Shown here: positions 42,042 to 51,273 of the stretch, piece after piece
How the letters are laid out: every line of letters begins with the position of its first letter
How positions within the stretch are numbered: the stretch's first letter is position 1
Assembly: GCA_017472965.1 (NCBI GenBank)
Contig: JAFUNR010000008.1
Location: 26,017-90,016, forward strand
DNA length: 64,000 nt
DNA from: Oscillospiraceae bacterium
Lineage (GTDB): Bacteria; Bacillota; Clostridia; Oscillospirales; Ruminococcaceae
Reading direction: 5' to 3'
Position numbers and translations under genes: made by a program
The notes under the pieces: model-generated
What the model was told of the DNA's origin: nothing
Database searches by the model: none
The model's input: the letters and a program-made list of their open reading frames with translations, nothing else

Positions 42042-42452
42042 ATGAAACGTAGAAGTTCCCGTGAAAATGCATTCCTTGCGGAATTTGAATTGAGCTTTGG
42101 TCATACCTCGCTGGATGAATTGCTGGAGACCTGGCGTGAGGACGGCGAATTCGGTCTGGATCAGTTTGCAGAATCGCTGCTGCGCCTGTATGAGGAACAT
42201 GCCGGTGAGATCAATCCGCTGATCGAGGAAAATCTGAAGGGCTGGACGGCAGAACGGCTGACCAAGCCCTGTCTGAATGTGTTGCGGCTGGCTGTGGCTG
42301 AGATGCTGTACGGTGAGCCCGGTATGGACAGCGTTGTCATCAACGAAGCAGTCGAGCTGGCCAAGAAGTATGCCGGCGATAAGGACTATCAGTTTGTCAA
42401 TGGCGTGCTCGGCGCGATCTCCCGCAGCCGGCATCCCTCGCAGGAAGCGTAA
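42042..42452 (+). CDS. nusB: Transcription antitermination factor NusB
   Basis: This 136-residue all-helical protein fits NusB: SRENAFLAEFELSFG, ERLTKPCLNVLRLAVAEMLYG, and DSVVINEAVELAKKY with DKDYQFVNGVLGAI at the C-terminus (read in parts). NusB with NusE drives antitermination on rRNA operons. ATG 42042 lies after CAGGAAAC; upstream TTG codons are possible but fall in the hairpin. It lies in the classical yqhY-nusB order. Confidence 0.93.
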   Translation: MKRRSSRENAFLAEFELSFGHTSLDELLETWREDGEFGLDQFAESLLRLYEEHAGEINPLIEENLKGWTAERLTKPCLNVLRLAVAEMLYGEPGMDSVVINEAVELAKKYAGDKDYQFVNGVLGAISRSRHPSQEA

Positions 42453-42455
42453 GCT

Positions 42456-43418
42456 ATGCTGATCCTTGGCTTGGATACCAGCAATTATGCCACCTCGATG
42501 GCGGTGCTGGACAGTGAAGAAATGCGGCTGGTCTGCGATGTCAAGCGTTTCCTTCCTGTGCGGGAAGGGCAGCTTGGCCTTCGTCAGAGCGATGCTGTGT
42601 TTCATCATACGCAGGCTTTGCCGGAGCTGCTTTCTGCCATCGGCGAGCAGGTGGATCTGCGTCGGGTGGAGGCGGTGGGTGTGTCTGCCCGTCCCCGTCC
42701 GGTGCAGGGGTCTTATATGCCCTGTTTTACCACCGGCGTCACATTTGCAAAGGGGATGACGGCACTGCGCGGGATCCCTCTTATTACGACTACACATCAG
42801 CAGGGGCATATTGCTTCTGCTTTATTTGCGTGCGGAGATCCGTCTCTGTTTGAGAAAGAGAGCCTTGTGTTTCATGTGTCCGGCGGTACCACGGATCTGC
42901 TTCATTGCCGCGGCACGCAGATCCTTGCGCAGTTGGGTACCAGCACGGACTTGTATGCAGGTCAGGCGGTGGACCGCGTCGGCGTGGGGCTGGGCTATGC
43001 CTTTCCGGCGGGTGTGGAGGTTTCCCGTCTTGCTGAAGCCTGCGATGAGGAAATTCGCCCCAAGGTCAGTGTCAAGGGCTGCAGCTGCAGCCTTTCCGGT
43101 CTGGAGAATCAGTGCAATGCTCTGCTCAAGGCGGGCAAAGGCCCGGAATATGTGGCCAAATACTGTCTGATGGCTGTGGCGCGTACACTGGAGAAAATGA
43201 TGCTTGCCGCACGGAAGGAGCATCCCGGTCTGCCTGTTGTTTTTGCGGGGGGTGTAATGAGCAGCAGTGTGGTGAAAAACTATATGTATGCCCGTCATCC
43301 GTTTGTGCGATTTGTGGATGGAAAATTTGCATCCGACAATGCCATCGGTGTCAGCGTGATCACTGCAAAAGAGCTGGCGGCCCTGAACCGTGGGACGGCA
43401 GAGGGAAGCTGTGTATGA
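42456..43418 (+). CDS. Kae1/TsaD-like paralogue, function unknown
   Basis: This 320-residue ASKHA-fold protein is related to TsaD/Kae1, with LILGLDTSNYATSMAVLD at the start, a THQQGHI motif (His114 and His118, the metal pair of TsaD), HVSGGTTDLL, and a final VVFAGGVMSS with SDNAIG. It is shorter and diverged from true TsaD, which makes the t6A modification of tRNA, so its function is not certain. Such a paralogue often lies between nusB and xseA in Clostridia. It begins four bases after nusB. Confidence 0.8.
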   Translation: MLILGLDTSNYATSMAVLDSEEMRLVCDVKRFLPVREGQLGLRQSDAVFHHTQALPELLSAIGEQVDLRRVEAVGVSARPRPVQGSYMPCFTTGVTFAKGMTALRGIPLITTTHQQGHIASALFACGDPSLFEKESLVFHVSGGTTDLLHCRGTQILAQLGTSTDLYAGQAVDRVGVGLGYAFPAGVEVSRLAEACDEEIRPKVSVKGCSCSLSGLENQCNALLKAGKGPEYVAKYCLMAVARTLEKMMLAARKEHPGLPVVFAGGVMSSSVVKNYMYARHPFVRFVDGKFASDNAIGVSVITAKELAALNRGTAEGSCV

Positions 43419-44629
43419 TGAGCGAAAGAAATGTCATTACCGTCACAGCACTGAACCGGTATGTGAAGTCACTGCTGGAGCATGATGCTGTGCTTACGGA
43501 TATCCGTTTGCGGGGCGAGATATCCAATTTTGTCCATCACCGTTCCGGACACTGTTATTTCTCACTGAAGGATTCTGCCTGCAGTGTCAAGGCGGTGATG
43601 TTCCGGGGCGATGCGCAGGGGCTGCGGTTTGAACCGCAGAACGGCATGCTTGTTGTGGCTGACTGCCGCGTTTCCCTGTTTGAGCGCGACGGCAGCTTTC
43701 AGGTTTATGTGGAGCATATGTTCCCGGATGGACAGGGTTCCATTCGCCTTGCCTTTGAACAGCTGAAAGCAAGACTTGAAAAAGAGGGATTGTTTGATCC
43801 GGCACACAAAAAGCCGCTGCCGCCGCTGCCGGCGGTGATCGGTGTGGTCACTTCGGCCACCGGCGCAGCTTTGCAGGATATCCGGAATGTGCTGAGCCGC
43901 CGCTTTCCGCTGGCAAAGCTGGTGCTTGCACCGGTCAATGTGCAGGGAGCGGAAGCTGCCGGCGAGATCGCTGCGGCGATCACCCGTCTGGATGAAAGCG
44001 GGCTTGCCGATGTGATGGTGGTGGCCCGCGGCGGCGGTTCTGCGGAGGATCTGTGGGTATTCAACGATGAGCGCATCGCCCGTGCGGCATATGACTGCCG
44101 TACGCCGCTGATCTCCGCTATCGGCCATGAGATCGATTTTACCATTCTGGATTTTGCTGCCGATGTCCGCGCACCGACACCTTCCGCCGCAGCGGAACTT
44201 GCTGCACCGGATATACGTACTTTATGTGAAAATAATGAATATTTTTACGAAAATATTCATCGTCTGCTGGTGAACAGGCTGCAGATGTGCTATAATAAAT
44301 ATCAGAATATGGCGCAGCATCCGCTTTTGCAGACCACAGGCCGCTTCGTACAGAAGGAAAGTCAGCGGATTGCACAGCTGAGCGATGTGCTGCAAAAACA
44401 GGCGGCACGGCAGTTGGATGTGCGCCGCAGCCGTCTGGAGGAGAATATCCGTCTGGCCGGTACGCTGGATCCCCGGGCCGTGCTGGCACGCGGTTATGCG
44501 GTGCTGCGCGCGCAGGGAAGACCGGCCGATGCACAGCAGCTTTGTCCGGGTCAGGCTGTCACCGTGGAAACGGCAGATGCTCTGGTGGAATGCACCGTGG
44601 ATGCCGTCCGCAGAAAGGAATTGCGATGA
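43415..44629 (+). CDS. xseA: Exodeoxyribonuclease VII large subunit
   Basis: This 404-residue protein has an N-terminal OB fold (about 1-100; LRGEISNFVHHRSGHCYFSLKD in parts) and the Exonuc_VII_L domain with VIGVVTSATGAALQDI, ARGGGSAEDLWVFND, GHEIDFTI and a long coiled-coil region (about 270-350). With XseB it degrades single-stranded DNA. The ATG at 43415 overlaps the previous stop. Confidence 0.96.
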   Translation: MMSERNVITVTALNRYVKSLLEHDAVLTDIRLRGEISNFVHHRSGHCYFSLKDSACSVKAVMFRGDAQGLRFEPQNGMLVVADCRVSLFERDGSFQVYVEHMFPDGQGSIRLAFEQLKARLEKEGLFDPAHKKPLPPLPAVIGVVTSATGAALQDIRNVLSRRFPLAKLVLAPVNVQGAEAAGEIAAAITRLDESGLADVMVVARGGGSAEDLWVFNDERIARAAYDCRTPLISAIGHEIDFTILDFAADVRAPTPSAAAELAAPDIRTLCENNEYFYENIHRLLVNRLQMCYNKYQNMAQHPLLQTTGRFVQKESQRIAQLSDVLQKQAARQLDVRRSRLEENIRLAGTLDPRAVLARGYAVLRAQGRPADAQQLCPGQAVTVETADALVECTVDAVRRKELR

Positions 44630-44868
44630 GCGCAAAAAAGAAGGAACCGGTTCGCTCCTATGAGGAGTCCGTGGCCGAGCTTGAGAATATTCTGGAAAGG
44701 CTTTCCGCAGAGGATGTCACGCTGGAGGAATCCATTGAGCTGTATGCAAAAGCCACCGAACAAATCGTTTTCTGCGATAAAACGCTGAAGGAGGCTCAGC
44801 TGCGCATCGAGACTATCGATCAGGCGCTGGCCGCCGCGCTGGACGGAGAGGAGAACGCCGATGCCTGA
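44626..44868 (+). CDS. xseB: Exodeoxyribonuclease VII small subunit
   Basis: This 80-residue helical protein has the SYEESVAELENILERLSAED start and LEESIELYAKATEQI with CDKTLKEAQLRIE (read in parts), the XseB signature. It overlaps xseA by four bases and ispA by eight, so the three genes are translated together. Confidence 0.95.
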   Translation: MSAKKKEPVRSYEESVAELENILERLSAEDVTLEESIELYAKATEQIVFCDKTLKEAQLRIETIDQALAAALDGEENADA

Positions 44869-45745
44869 GCAATATCTGAAAGTCTATCAGCAGCAGGTGG
44901 AAAATACGCTGCAGCGCATGATGGAGACTGTTTTTCCGCCGCAGGCCGGGTCTGCCGTGGCGCGAGCTGCCGCCTACAGTCTTCTTGGCGGCGGAAAGCG
45001 GGTGCGCGGTGTGCTGACTCTGGCTGCATCGGCACTGGTCTGCGGTGATGCTGCGCCTGCCGAAAGCTATGCTGCGGCATTGGAAATGCTGCACTGCTAT
45101 TCGCTGATCCACGATGATCTGCCCTGTATGGATAACGACGATTTCCGGCGCGGCCGGCCCTCCTGCCACAAGGCCTTCGGTGAAACAACGGCGCTGCTGG
45201 CGGGAGATGCACTTCTGACAGCTGCATTTGAGACACTGTGCCGGAATGAAAACGGCGGTGAAAAGAATGCACGTGCCGTGCAGCTGCTGGCACATGCTGC
45301 CGGACCTCACGGCATGGTTCTGGGGCAGGAGCTTGACCTTGCTGCCGAAGAAACACCGGTGGATGAAGCGGGCCTGCTGCTTATCCACACCAATAAAACC
45401 GGACGCCTGCTGCGTGCGGCTGTCGGTCTGGGAGCGATCGCGGCCGGCGCATCCGGGGCACAGGCTGCCGCTCTGGATGGCTATGCCGAGCGGATCGGGA
45501 TGGTGTTTCAGATCGTGGACGATATTCTGGATGTGACTGCCACCAGCGAGGAGCTGGGAAAGCCCATCGGAAGCGATGCCGAAAATAACAAGACCACCTT
45601 TGTGACGCTGAAGGGCATTGATGCAGCCCGCGCCGAGGCTGAGCGTCTGACGCGGGAGGCCTGTGTCCTGCTGCAGAATACCTTTGGCAAAAGCGCTGAT
45701 TTCCTGTGTAATTATGCACAGAAACTGGTGGAGCGCAGCAACTAA
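44861..45745 (+). CDS. ispA: Farnesyl diphosphate synthase (polyprenyl synthetase)
   Basis: This 294-residue cytoplasmic isoprenoid synthase has GGKRVR near residue 44, the first Asp-rich motif DDLPCMD (Asp85, 86, 91), and the second motif DDILD near 223. It condenses isopentenyl diphosphate with allylic diphosphates to make farnesyl diphosphate for undecaprenol and quinones. It sits directly before dxs, which feeds the same pathway. Confidence 0.95.
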   Translation: MPEQYLKVYQQQVENTLQRMMETVFPPQAGSAVARAAAYSLLGGGKRVRGVLTLAASALVCGDAAPAESYAAALEMLHCYSLIHDDLPCMDNDDFRRGRPSCHKAFGETTALLAGDALLTAAFETLCRNENGGEKNARAVQLLAHAAGPHGMVLGQELDLAAEETPVDEAGLLLIHTNKTGRLLRAAVGLGAIAAGASGAQAAALDGYAERIGMVFQIVDDILDVTATSEELGKPIGSDAENNKTTFVTLKGIDAARAEAERLTREACVLLQNTFGKSADFLCNYAQKLVERSN

Positions 45746-45763
45746 AAAAATGCGAGGTACGGT

Positions 45764-47623
45764 ATGGGCTATCTCGAAAATGTAAAGTCTCCGAAGGATA
45801 TCAAAAAACTGACACTGCGACAGCTCAACGAGCTTTGCGGTGAGATACGCCAGTTTCTTGTTGAAAAGGTTTCAGTAACGGGGGGACATCTGTCATCCAA
45901 TCTGGGTACCGTTGAATTGACTGTTGCTCTGCATCGGGTGTTTGATTCACCCCGGGATCCCATTATTTTTGATGTGGGTCATCAGTGTTATACCCACAAG
46001 ATTCTGACGGGGCGGAAGGATGCCTTTGGTTCCATGCGGCAGGAAAACGGACTTTCCGGTTTTCCCAGCCCGCAGGAGAGCGAACACGATCTGCTGATTG
46101 AAGGACATGGCAATACGGCTTTGTCGCAAGCTATCGGCCTTGCCCATGCCAGAAAGCTGCGCGGGGAGCCGGGCAAGGTGATTGCCGTTATCGGCGATGG
46201 CGCCTTTACCGGCGGTATGGTGTACGAAGGCATCAACAATATTAATGATCTGGACAACCTCATCGTCATTCTCAACGATAACAAAATGTCCATTTCAAAA
46301 AATGTGGGCGCGATCTCCCGCTATTTTACCCGTCTGCGCACCGATACCGGCTATAACCGTGTCAAGCGCAGCGTACAGCATTTTCTGCGCAGACTGCCGC
46401 TGGTGGGCAGGCCCATTGCTGCGGTGATCGTCTGGGGCAAGGGGCTTGTGCGTCGCTGGGTGTATCGCTCTACGTGGTTTGAGGATATGGGCTTTGTTTA
46501 TTACGGCCCGCTGGACGGCCATGATCTGGAACTGCTGTGCGAGGCTTTCACCAGTCAGATGGAAACGGACAAGCCTCTTTTTTATCATGTTGTCACAGTA
46601 AAGGGCAAGGGATATGAGCCGGCAGAGGCAAATCCGGGTGCTTTTCACGGTGTACCGTCGTTTGATACAAAAAAAGTGCCGGAATTGGATCCGGATCTTT
46701 CTCCCAGCGACTCTTTTTCGGAGGAATTCGGCAAAGCACTGTGTATCGAAGCGGAGCAGGATGATCGCATCTGTGCCATTACCGCGGCCATGAAATACGG
46801 CACAGGCCTGCACCATATGCGCAAGGCGTTCCCGCAGCGCACCATTGATGTAGGTATGGCAGAACAGCATGCTGTTACCTATGCCGCAGGGCTTGCGGTC
46901 GGCGGAATGCGCCCCGTAGTGGCGATTTATTCCACTTTTCTGCAGCGTGCTTACGATCAGATCATTCACGATGTGCTGCTGAATCGGGCTGATGTGCTGT
47001 TTGCCGTTGACCGCGCCGGTCTTGTCCCCGGTGATGGTGCGACCCATCAGGGCATTTACGATGCGGCTTTCCTTTCGCAGATGGAAGGAATGTTTGTGGT
47101 TAGTCCGTCCAACTATGCCGAGCTGCGCCACTGGCTGCGTGTATTGATGCGGGAATATTCCGGCCCGCGTGCTCTGCGGTATTCCCGCGGTGCGCCTGCA
47201 CCGGAGCTGGAAGCGCTGGGCTGCACCGGCAAAGCGTATGATGTTTTGGGCGGCGGCGGCAAAACGGCGCTTGTCACCTATGGTGCGCTTACCGAGGAGG
47301 CTTTGAAGGTACGGCAGGCAGATGAGACGGTGGATGTGTTCAAGCTCACCGTGCTGAATCCTCTTCCGCAGGAGCTTGCGGAGGAGCTTGCGGCTTATGA
47401 AAAGATCCTTGTGGCCGAGGAGTGTATCCGTACCGGCAGTGTGGGTCAGCGTCTGCGCAGTCAGCTTGGTGAAGTGAATTACAGCGGCAGCTTTATCCAT
47501 CGCACTGTGAGCAGTGTGGTGGATCATGCGACAGTCCATCAGCTGCGTATCCAGCAGGGGTTGGATGCGGCATCCCTTATCAAAGCATTACAGGAGTGTT
47601 CCCATGAAGGTCAGACTGGATAA
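45764..47623 (+). CDS. dxs: 1-deoxy-D-xylulose-5-phosphate synthase
   Basis: This 619-residue thiamine diphosphate enzyme makes DXP from pyruvate and glyceraldehyde 3-phosphate, the first step of the MEP pathway. Visible are GGHLSSNLG, DVGHQCYTHKILTGR, the thiamine motif GDGAFTGG with NDN, and VAEQHAVTYAAGLA-like AEQHAVTYAAG, then PGDGATHQGIYD. It ends inside tlyA by 20 bases. Confidence 0.96.
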   Translation: MGYLENVKSPKDIKKLTLRQLNELCGEIRQFLVEKVSVTGGHLSSNLGTVELTVALHRVFDSPRDPIIFDVGHQCYTHKILTGRKDAFGSMRQENGLSGFPSPQESEHDLLIEGHGNTALSQAIGLAHARKLRGEPGKVIAVIGDGAFTGGMVYEGINNINDLDNLIVILNDNKMSISKNVGAISRYFTRLRTDTGYNRVKRSVQHFLRRLPLVGRPIAAVIVWGKGLVRRWVYRSTWFEDMGFVYYGPLDGHDLELLCEAFTSQMETDKPLFYHVVTVKGKGYEPAEANPGAFHGVPSFDTKKVPELDPDLSPSDSFSEEFGKALCIEAEQDDRICAITAAMKYGTGLHHMRKAFPQRTIDVGMAEQHAVTYAAGLAVGGMRPVVAIYSTFLQRAYDQIIHDVLLNRADVLFAVDRAGLVPGDGATHQGIYDAAFLSQMEGMFVVSPSNYAELRHWLRVLMREYSGPRALRYSRGAPAPELEALGCTGKAYDVLGGGGKTALVTYGALTEEALKVRQADETVDVFKLTVLNPLPQELAEELAAYEKILVAEECIRTGSVGQRLRSQLGEVNYSGSFIHRTVSSVVDHATVHQLRIQQGLDAASLIKALQECSHEGQTG

Positions 47624-48401
47624 ATATCTTTTTGAACACAATATGGTGCCGAGCCGTGAACGGGGACAGGCTCTTATCATGTCCGGCATCGTGTATGTTA
47701 ATGATGTCAAGGCAGACAAAGCCGGCGATATGGTCAGCGAGGATGCCCGTGTGGAGATCCGCGGCAGCGATATTCCCTATGTCAGCCGCGGCGGTCTCAA
47801 GCTGGAAAAAGCCTTTGGCTGTTTTCCGCTGGATCTGAACGGCCGTGTCTGTATGGATATCGGCGCTTCCACCGGCGGCTTTACCGACTGTATGCTGCAA
47901 AACGGTGCCGCCAGGGTGTATGCGGTGGATGTCGGCCGAGGTCAGCTTGATTGGAAGCTGCGCACCGATGAACGCGTTGTCAATATGGAGCGTACCAATA
48001 TCCGCTATGTTACGGCGGAACAGGTGCAGGACCCCATTGAGTTCTTCAGTGTGGATGTCTCCTTCATTTCGCTCAAACATATCTTTCCGGTGGCTTATGC
48101 CATTTCTACGCCAGGGTGTACAGGTGTTTGCCTTGTCAAACCGCAGTTTGAGGCCGGCAGAGAAAAGGTGGGCAAAAAGGGTGTTGTGCGTGAACCGGAG
48201 ACTCACCGCGAGGTGATCGTACAGGCTATCGCCCATGCCAATGCCAATGGATTTACCGCAGCGGGGCTTTCTTTTTCACCGATCAAAGGGCCGGAGGGCA
48301 ACATCGAGTTCCTTTTGTATGTGGTGAAGGATGGCGGTGAAAATGCGGTCACTGCGGAGCAGATCGCATTGACTGTGGAACAGGCCCACGCAGAGCTTTG
48401 A
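47604..48401 (+). CDS. tlyA: TlyA-family rRNA (cytidine-2'-O)-methyltransferase/hemolysin-like protein
   Basis: This 265-residue protein has an S4 RNA-binding domain (about 1-65; VRLDKYLFEHNMVPSRERGQ in parts) and an FtsJ-type SAM methyltransferase domain with DIGASTGGFTDCML and the KPQFEAGRE active-site segment. TlyA methylates ribosomal RNA in other bacteria. ATG 47604 lies in the end of dxs. Confidence 0.92.
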   Translation: MKVRLDKYLFEHNMVPSRERGQALIMSGIVYVNDVKADKAGDMVSEDARVEIRGSDIPYVSRGGLKLEKAFGCFPLDLNGRVCMDIGASTGGFTDCMLQNGAARVYAVDVGRGQLDWKLRTDERVVNMERTNIRYVTAEQVQDPIEFFSVDVSFISLKHIFPVAYAISTPGCTGVCLVKPQFEAGREKVGKKGVVREPETHREVIVQAIAHANANGFTAAGLSFSPIKGPEGNIEFLLYVVKDGGENAVTAEQIALTVEQAHAEL

Positions 48402-48425
48402 TATTATTCTGCAGGAATATTATTC
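48401..48425 (+). promoter_or_regulatory. AT-rich direct repeat before argR, possible autoregulatory site
   Basis: ATATTATTC occurs twice, 16 bp apart start to start; the second copy is part of the palindrome GAATATTATTC. ARG boxes are AT-rich 18-bp palindromes found in pairs, so this could be a weak ArgR site. The match to the consensus is poor. Confidence 0.25.
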
Positions 48426-48444
48426 GGCAAAGGAGTGCTGCACC

Positions 48445-48906
48445 ATGAAAAACAAGCGCCATGAGAAAATCCTGGAATTGATCAAAAAATATCCCATCGC
48501 CCGGCAGGAGACCATGATGGAATACCTTTCTGCCGCCGGCTTTGAAGTGACGCAGGCTACCATCAGCCGGGACATCCGCCAGCTGCATCTGGTCAAGGCG
48601 TCAGACGGTAAGGGGGGCTATCGTTATGTGGCGCAGAGCAGCGCATCGCAGAGCGTGCATTCTGCCTCCCGTTTTGAGACCATCTTCCGCGAAAGCGTTC
48701 TTTCGGCGGAATCCGCCGGCCATATGGTGGTGGTCAAGTGCTACAGCGGCATGGCCAATGCGGCCTGTGAGGTGTTTGATGCCATGCATTGGGATGATGT
48801 CGTGGGCACGCTTTCCGGTGATGACACATTTTTTGTCGTTATGCACAGTTCGCAGGCGGCGGTCGATATCGTGCAGCGTCTGCAGGAATATATCAAGCAT
48901 CCGTAA
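48445..48906 (+). CDS. argR: Arginine repressor ArgR
   Basis: This 153-residue protein has the N-terminal winged helix (RHEKILELIKKYPIARQETMM in parts, and ATISRDIRQLHLVK) and the C-terminal arginine-binding trimer domain with GTLSGDDTFFVV. With arginine it controls arginine genes. AAAGGAGTG lies before the ATG. Its location before recN is classical for Bacillus and Clostridium. Confidence 0.95.
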   Translation: MKNKRHEKILELIKKYPIARQETMMEYLSAAGFEVTQATISRDIRQLHLVKASDGKGGYRYVAQSSASQSVHSASRFETIFRESVLSAESAGHMVVVKCYSGMANAACEVFDAMHWDDVVGTLSGDDTFFVVMHSSQAAVDIVQRLQEYIKHP

Positions 48907-48952
48907 ATATTGAGTGTAAAGCCGAATAGCTTGCAAGGGAGGGACTGTGTGG

Positions 48953-50641
48953 ATGCTGCGTGAACTGACCATTGAGAATGTTGCAGTCATCGAAAAAGCC
49001 GAGGTTCACTTTGACCGCGGCTTCAATGCGCTGACCGGCGAGACCGGTGCGGGCAAATCCATTCTGATCGATTCCATCAATGCGATCCTTGGCAGCAGAA
49101 CTTCACGGGATATTGTGCGCAGCAAAGCGCCTAAGGCGCGTATCTGGGCGGTATTTTGCGAATTGCCGGAGCGGCTCATCTCGCGTCTGGAAGAGGATGG
49201 TTATGCAGAATCCCCCCAGGAGGATGAGCTGCTGCTTTACCGTGAGATTTCCGCGGACGGCAAGAGCAGCTGCCGCATCAATGGCAAGCCTGCGCCTGCG
49301 GCGTATCTGCGTCAGATCTGTCAGGAGCTGATTACGATCCACGGTCAGCACGATAACCAGAGTCTGCTTGATCCTGCGCGGCATCTTTCCATTCTGGATG
49401 CTTATGCCAAAAATCGAGCCGAATTCGAAACATATTATAAAGAATATAAAGCGCTTGTGGCAGTGGAGAAGGAATTGAAATCCCTGGTGACCGACGAGCG
49501 CGAAAAGGAAGCGAAGATCGAATTGCTGCGCTACCAGATCGATGAGATCGAAGCGGCGGCGCTCAAGCCCGGTGAAGAGGAGCTTCTTGCCGCACAGCGT
49601 ACCCGGATGCAGCATTCACAGAAGATCGCCGATGCGTTGAATGTCGCCCTGCAGGCACTGGAAGGTGACGGTGATGAGGTCAGCGGTGCGGTCGAGCTGC
49701 TGGAAACCGCCGGCTCGGCTGCAGACAGTGTAACGGCTTTTTATCCGGAGCTGGCCGAAAGCAGCGAACGGCTGCGGGATATCTTCTATACGGCGCAGGA
49801 GCTTTCCAACGATCTGCGCACCCAGCTGGAAGCTATGGAAATGGATCCGCAGGCGCTGGCAGAGCTGGAGGACAGACTGGATATTTTCTATCGTCTGAAG
49901 CAGAAATACGGCTCTACGGCGCAGGAGATTCTGGATTACTGTGAAAATGCCCGGCAGGAGCTGGCAAAAATAGAATTTGCCGACGAGTATCTGGACGAGC
50001 TGTATGCCAAAAAGGAAAAGCTGCTTGCCACCACGGTGAAAGCAGCACGCGCACTGACCAAAAGCCGTCTGGATGCGTTTGCCTCTTTGCAGCAGAAGCT
50101 GCAGCAGGCGCTTGCGTTTCTGAATATGGGCGGGGTGGAGTTCTCTCTGCGGCATTCCACCGGCGCACTGACATCCACCGGCATGGACAGTGTGGAATTT
50201 TATATTGTCACCAACCGCGGTGAGCAGCCCAAGCCCCTGGCTAAAATTGCCTCGGGAGGTGAGCTTTCCCGCATTATGCTGGCGCTGAAAAATGCGCTGG
50301 CCGACAGCGATGATATTGGCACGGTCATCTACGATGAGATCGATACCGGTGTCAGCGGAATGGCAGCGGGGCGTATCGGCAGTGTTATGCAGCAGACCTC
50401 CGGTGCCGGTCGTCAGATCATTTGCGTTACCCATACGGCGCAGATCGCAGCCTGTGCGGATACTCACCTTCTCATTTCCAAAAGCTCGGACGGCGAACGC
50501 ACATATACGCAGGTGCATACATTGGAGCCTGCCGCCCGTGTTGATGAACTGGCCCGCATCATCTCCGGCAGCCATGTCACGGAGCTTTCCCGTGCCGGTG
50601 CTGCGGAAATGCTGCAGAATTTTGCACGCAGAACTGAATAA
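48953..50641 (+). CDS. recN: DNA repair protein RecN
   Basis: This 562-residue SMC-like ATPase has Walker A GETGAGKS near residue 30, QHDNQSLLDP, a long coiled coil in the middle, and the C-terminal signature ASGGELSRIMLALK with IYDEIDTGVSG. It acts in double-strand break repair. ATG 48953 is 9 bases after AAGGGAGGG; a GTG two codons earlier is too close. A terminator follows and ends the operon. Confidence 0.96.
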   Translation: MLRELTIENVAVIEKAEVHFDRGFNALTGETGAGKSILIDSINAILGSRTSRDIVRSKAPKARIWAVFCELPERLISRLEEDGYAESPQEDELLLYREISADGKSSCRINGKPAPAAYLRQICQELITIHGQHDNQSLLDPARHLSILDAYAKNRAEFETYYKEYKALVAVEKELKSLVTDEREKEAKIELLRYQIDEIEAAALKPGEEELLAAQRTRMQHSQKIADALNVALQALEGDGDEVSGAVELLETAGSAADSVTAFYPELAESSERLRDIFYTAQELSNDLRTQLEAMEMDPQALAELEDRLDIFYRLKQKYGSTAQEILDYCENARQELAKIEFADEYLDELYAKKEKLLATTVKAARALTKSRLDAFASLQQKLQQALAFLNMGGVEFSLRHSTGALTSTGMDSVEFYIVTNRGEQPKPLAKIASGGELSRIMLALKNALADSDDIGTVIYDEIDTGVSGMAAGRIGSVMQQTSGAGRQIICVTHTAQIAACADTHLLISKSSDGERTYTQVHTLEPAARVDELARIISGSHVTELSRAGAAEMLQNFARRTE

Positions 50642-50649
50642 AAACGAAG

Positions 50650-50690
50650 AAAGCGCCCGCAGATCTGCCTATGGATGTGCGGGCGCTTTT
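50650..50690 (+). terminator. Terminator after recN
   Basis: AAAGCGCCCGCA pairs with TGCGGGCGCTTT, loop 16 bases, followed by a short T run. Also suits the convergent lipoprotein gene. Confidence 0.85.
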
Positions 50691-50698
50691 CTGTATAT

Positions 50699-51163
50699 TT
50701 AATCTGTAATAAGTATTTTATTGAGCTCACGCACAAAATCATGGTAACCTTTGGGGAAATTTTCAGAGCCGACGGCGTGTATTTCCTGTCCGTCATTTAC
50801 GGTAGCTCTGAAGTCAAACATTATCCCGTCCTTCACATTTTTCGGGTGCTTGCCGTGAAATCCGTCCCAGCAGATTACACCGCAGGTATTCATCAGTCCA
50901 ATAAATTCTGTAATATCACAAACAGCACTTGCCTCAAGCTCAAGCGCATCTGCTCCGTTTGAATATACTTTTCTGAAACGCCTGAGTTCTGTTTTCCCGT
51001 CTTCATTTGTGATTTCATACACATTGCAGAATCTCATTCCTTGCAAAGTAAGTGTCATCGATTCAATGGAGGTAATCGTTTTTCTGCAATCATGTGCACA
51101 ACCGCACAGTCCGATTGCTGTCGAAAGCGCCATGGTGGTTATTAAAGATATGAACCTTTTCAT
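50699..51163 (-). CDS. AT-rich lipoprotein gene, function unknown
   Basis: This 154-residue protein has a lipoprotein signal (GLCGC, Cys22). The mature domain includes LQGMRFCNVYEIT, a RRFRKVYSNG segment and CWDGFHGKHP, with no family I recognise. AAAGGAG is 7 bases before ATG 51163. The gene is visibly richer in A/T than its neighbours and lies between the recN operon and the T-box leader, suggesting recent acquisition. It has its own good promoter. Confidence 0.7.
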   Translation of the reverse strand: MKRFISLITTMALSTAIGLCGCAHDCRKTITSIESMTLTLQGMRFCNVYEITNEDGKTELRRFRKVYSNGADALELEASAVCDITEFIGLMNTCGVICWDGFHGKHPKNVKDGIMFDFRATVNDGQEIHAVGSENFPKGYHDFVRELNKILITD

Positions 51164-51222
51164 CAAAGCACTCCTTTAACTGAGGTTTCCCATCTCCGCA
51201 AATTCTTGTTTATCTGACATAT

Positions 51223-51251
51223 ATTTTATCATAAGGATGCAGATTTTTCAA
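51223..51251 (-). promoter_or_regulatory. Promoter of the AT-rich lipoprotein gene
   Basis: On the minus strand: TTGAAA, 17-bp spacer, TAAAAT, about 60 bases before the start codon. Confidence 0.75.
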
Positions 51252-51273
51252 TGCATCCCCCAATGATCCCCCA

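Noticed and set aside
48401-48425. A confident ARG box before argR
   Set aside because: AT-rich repeats are present but the match to the known ArgR consensus is poor, so it is kept only as a weak candidate.
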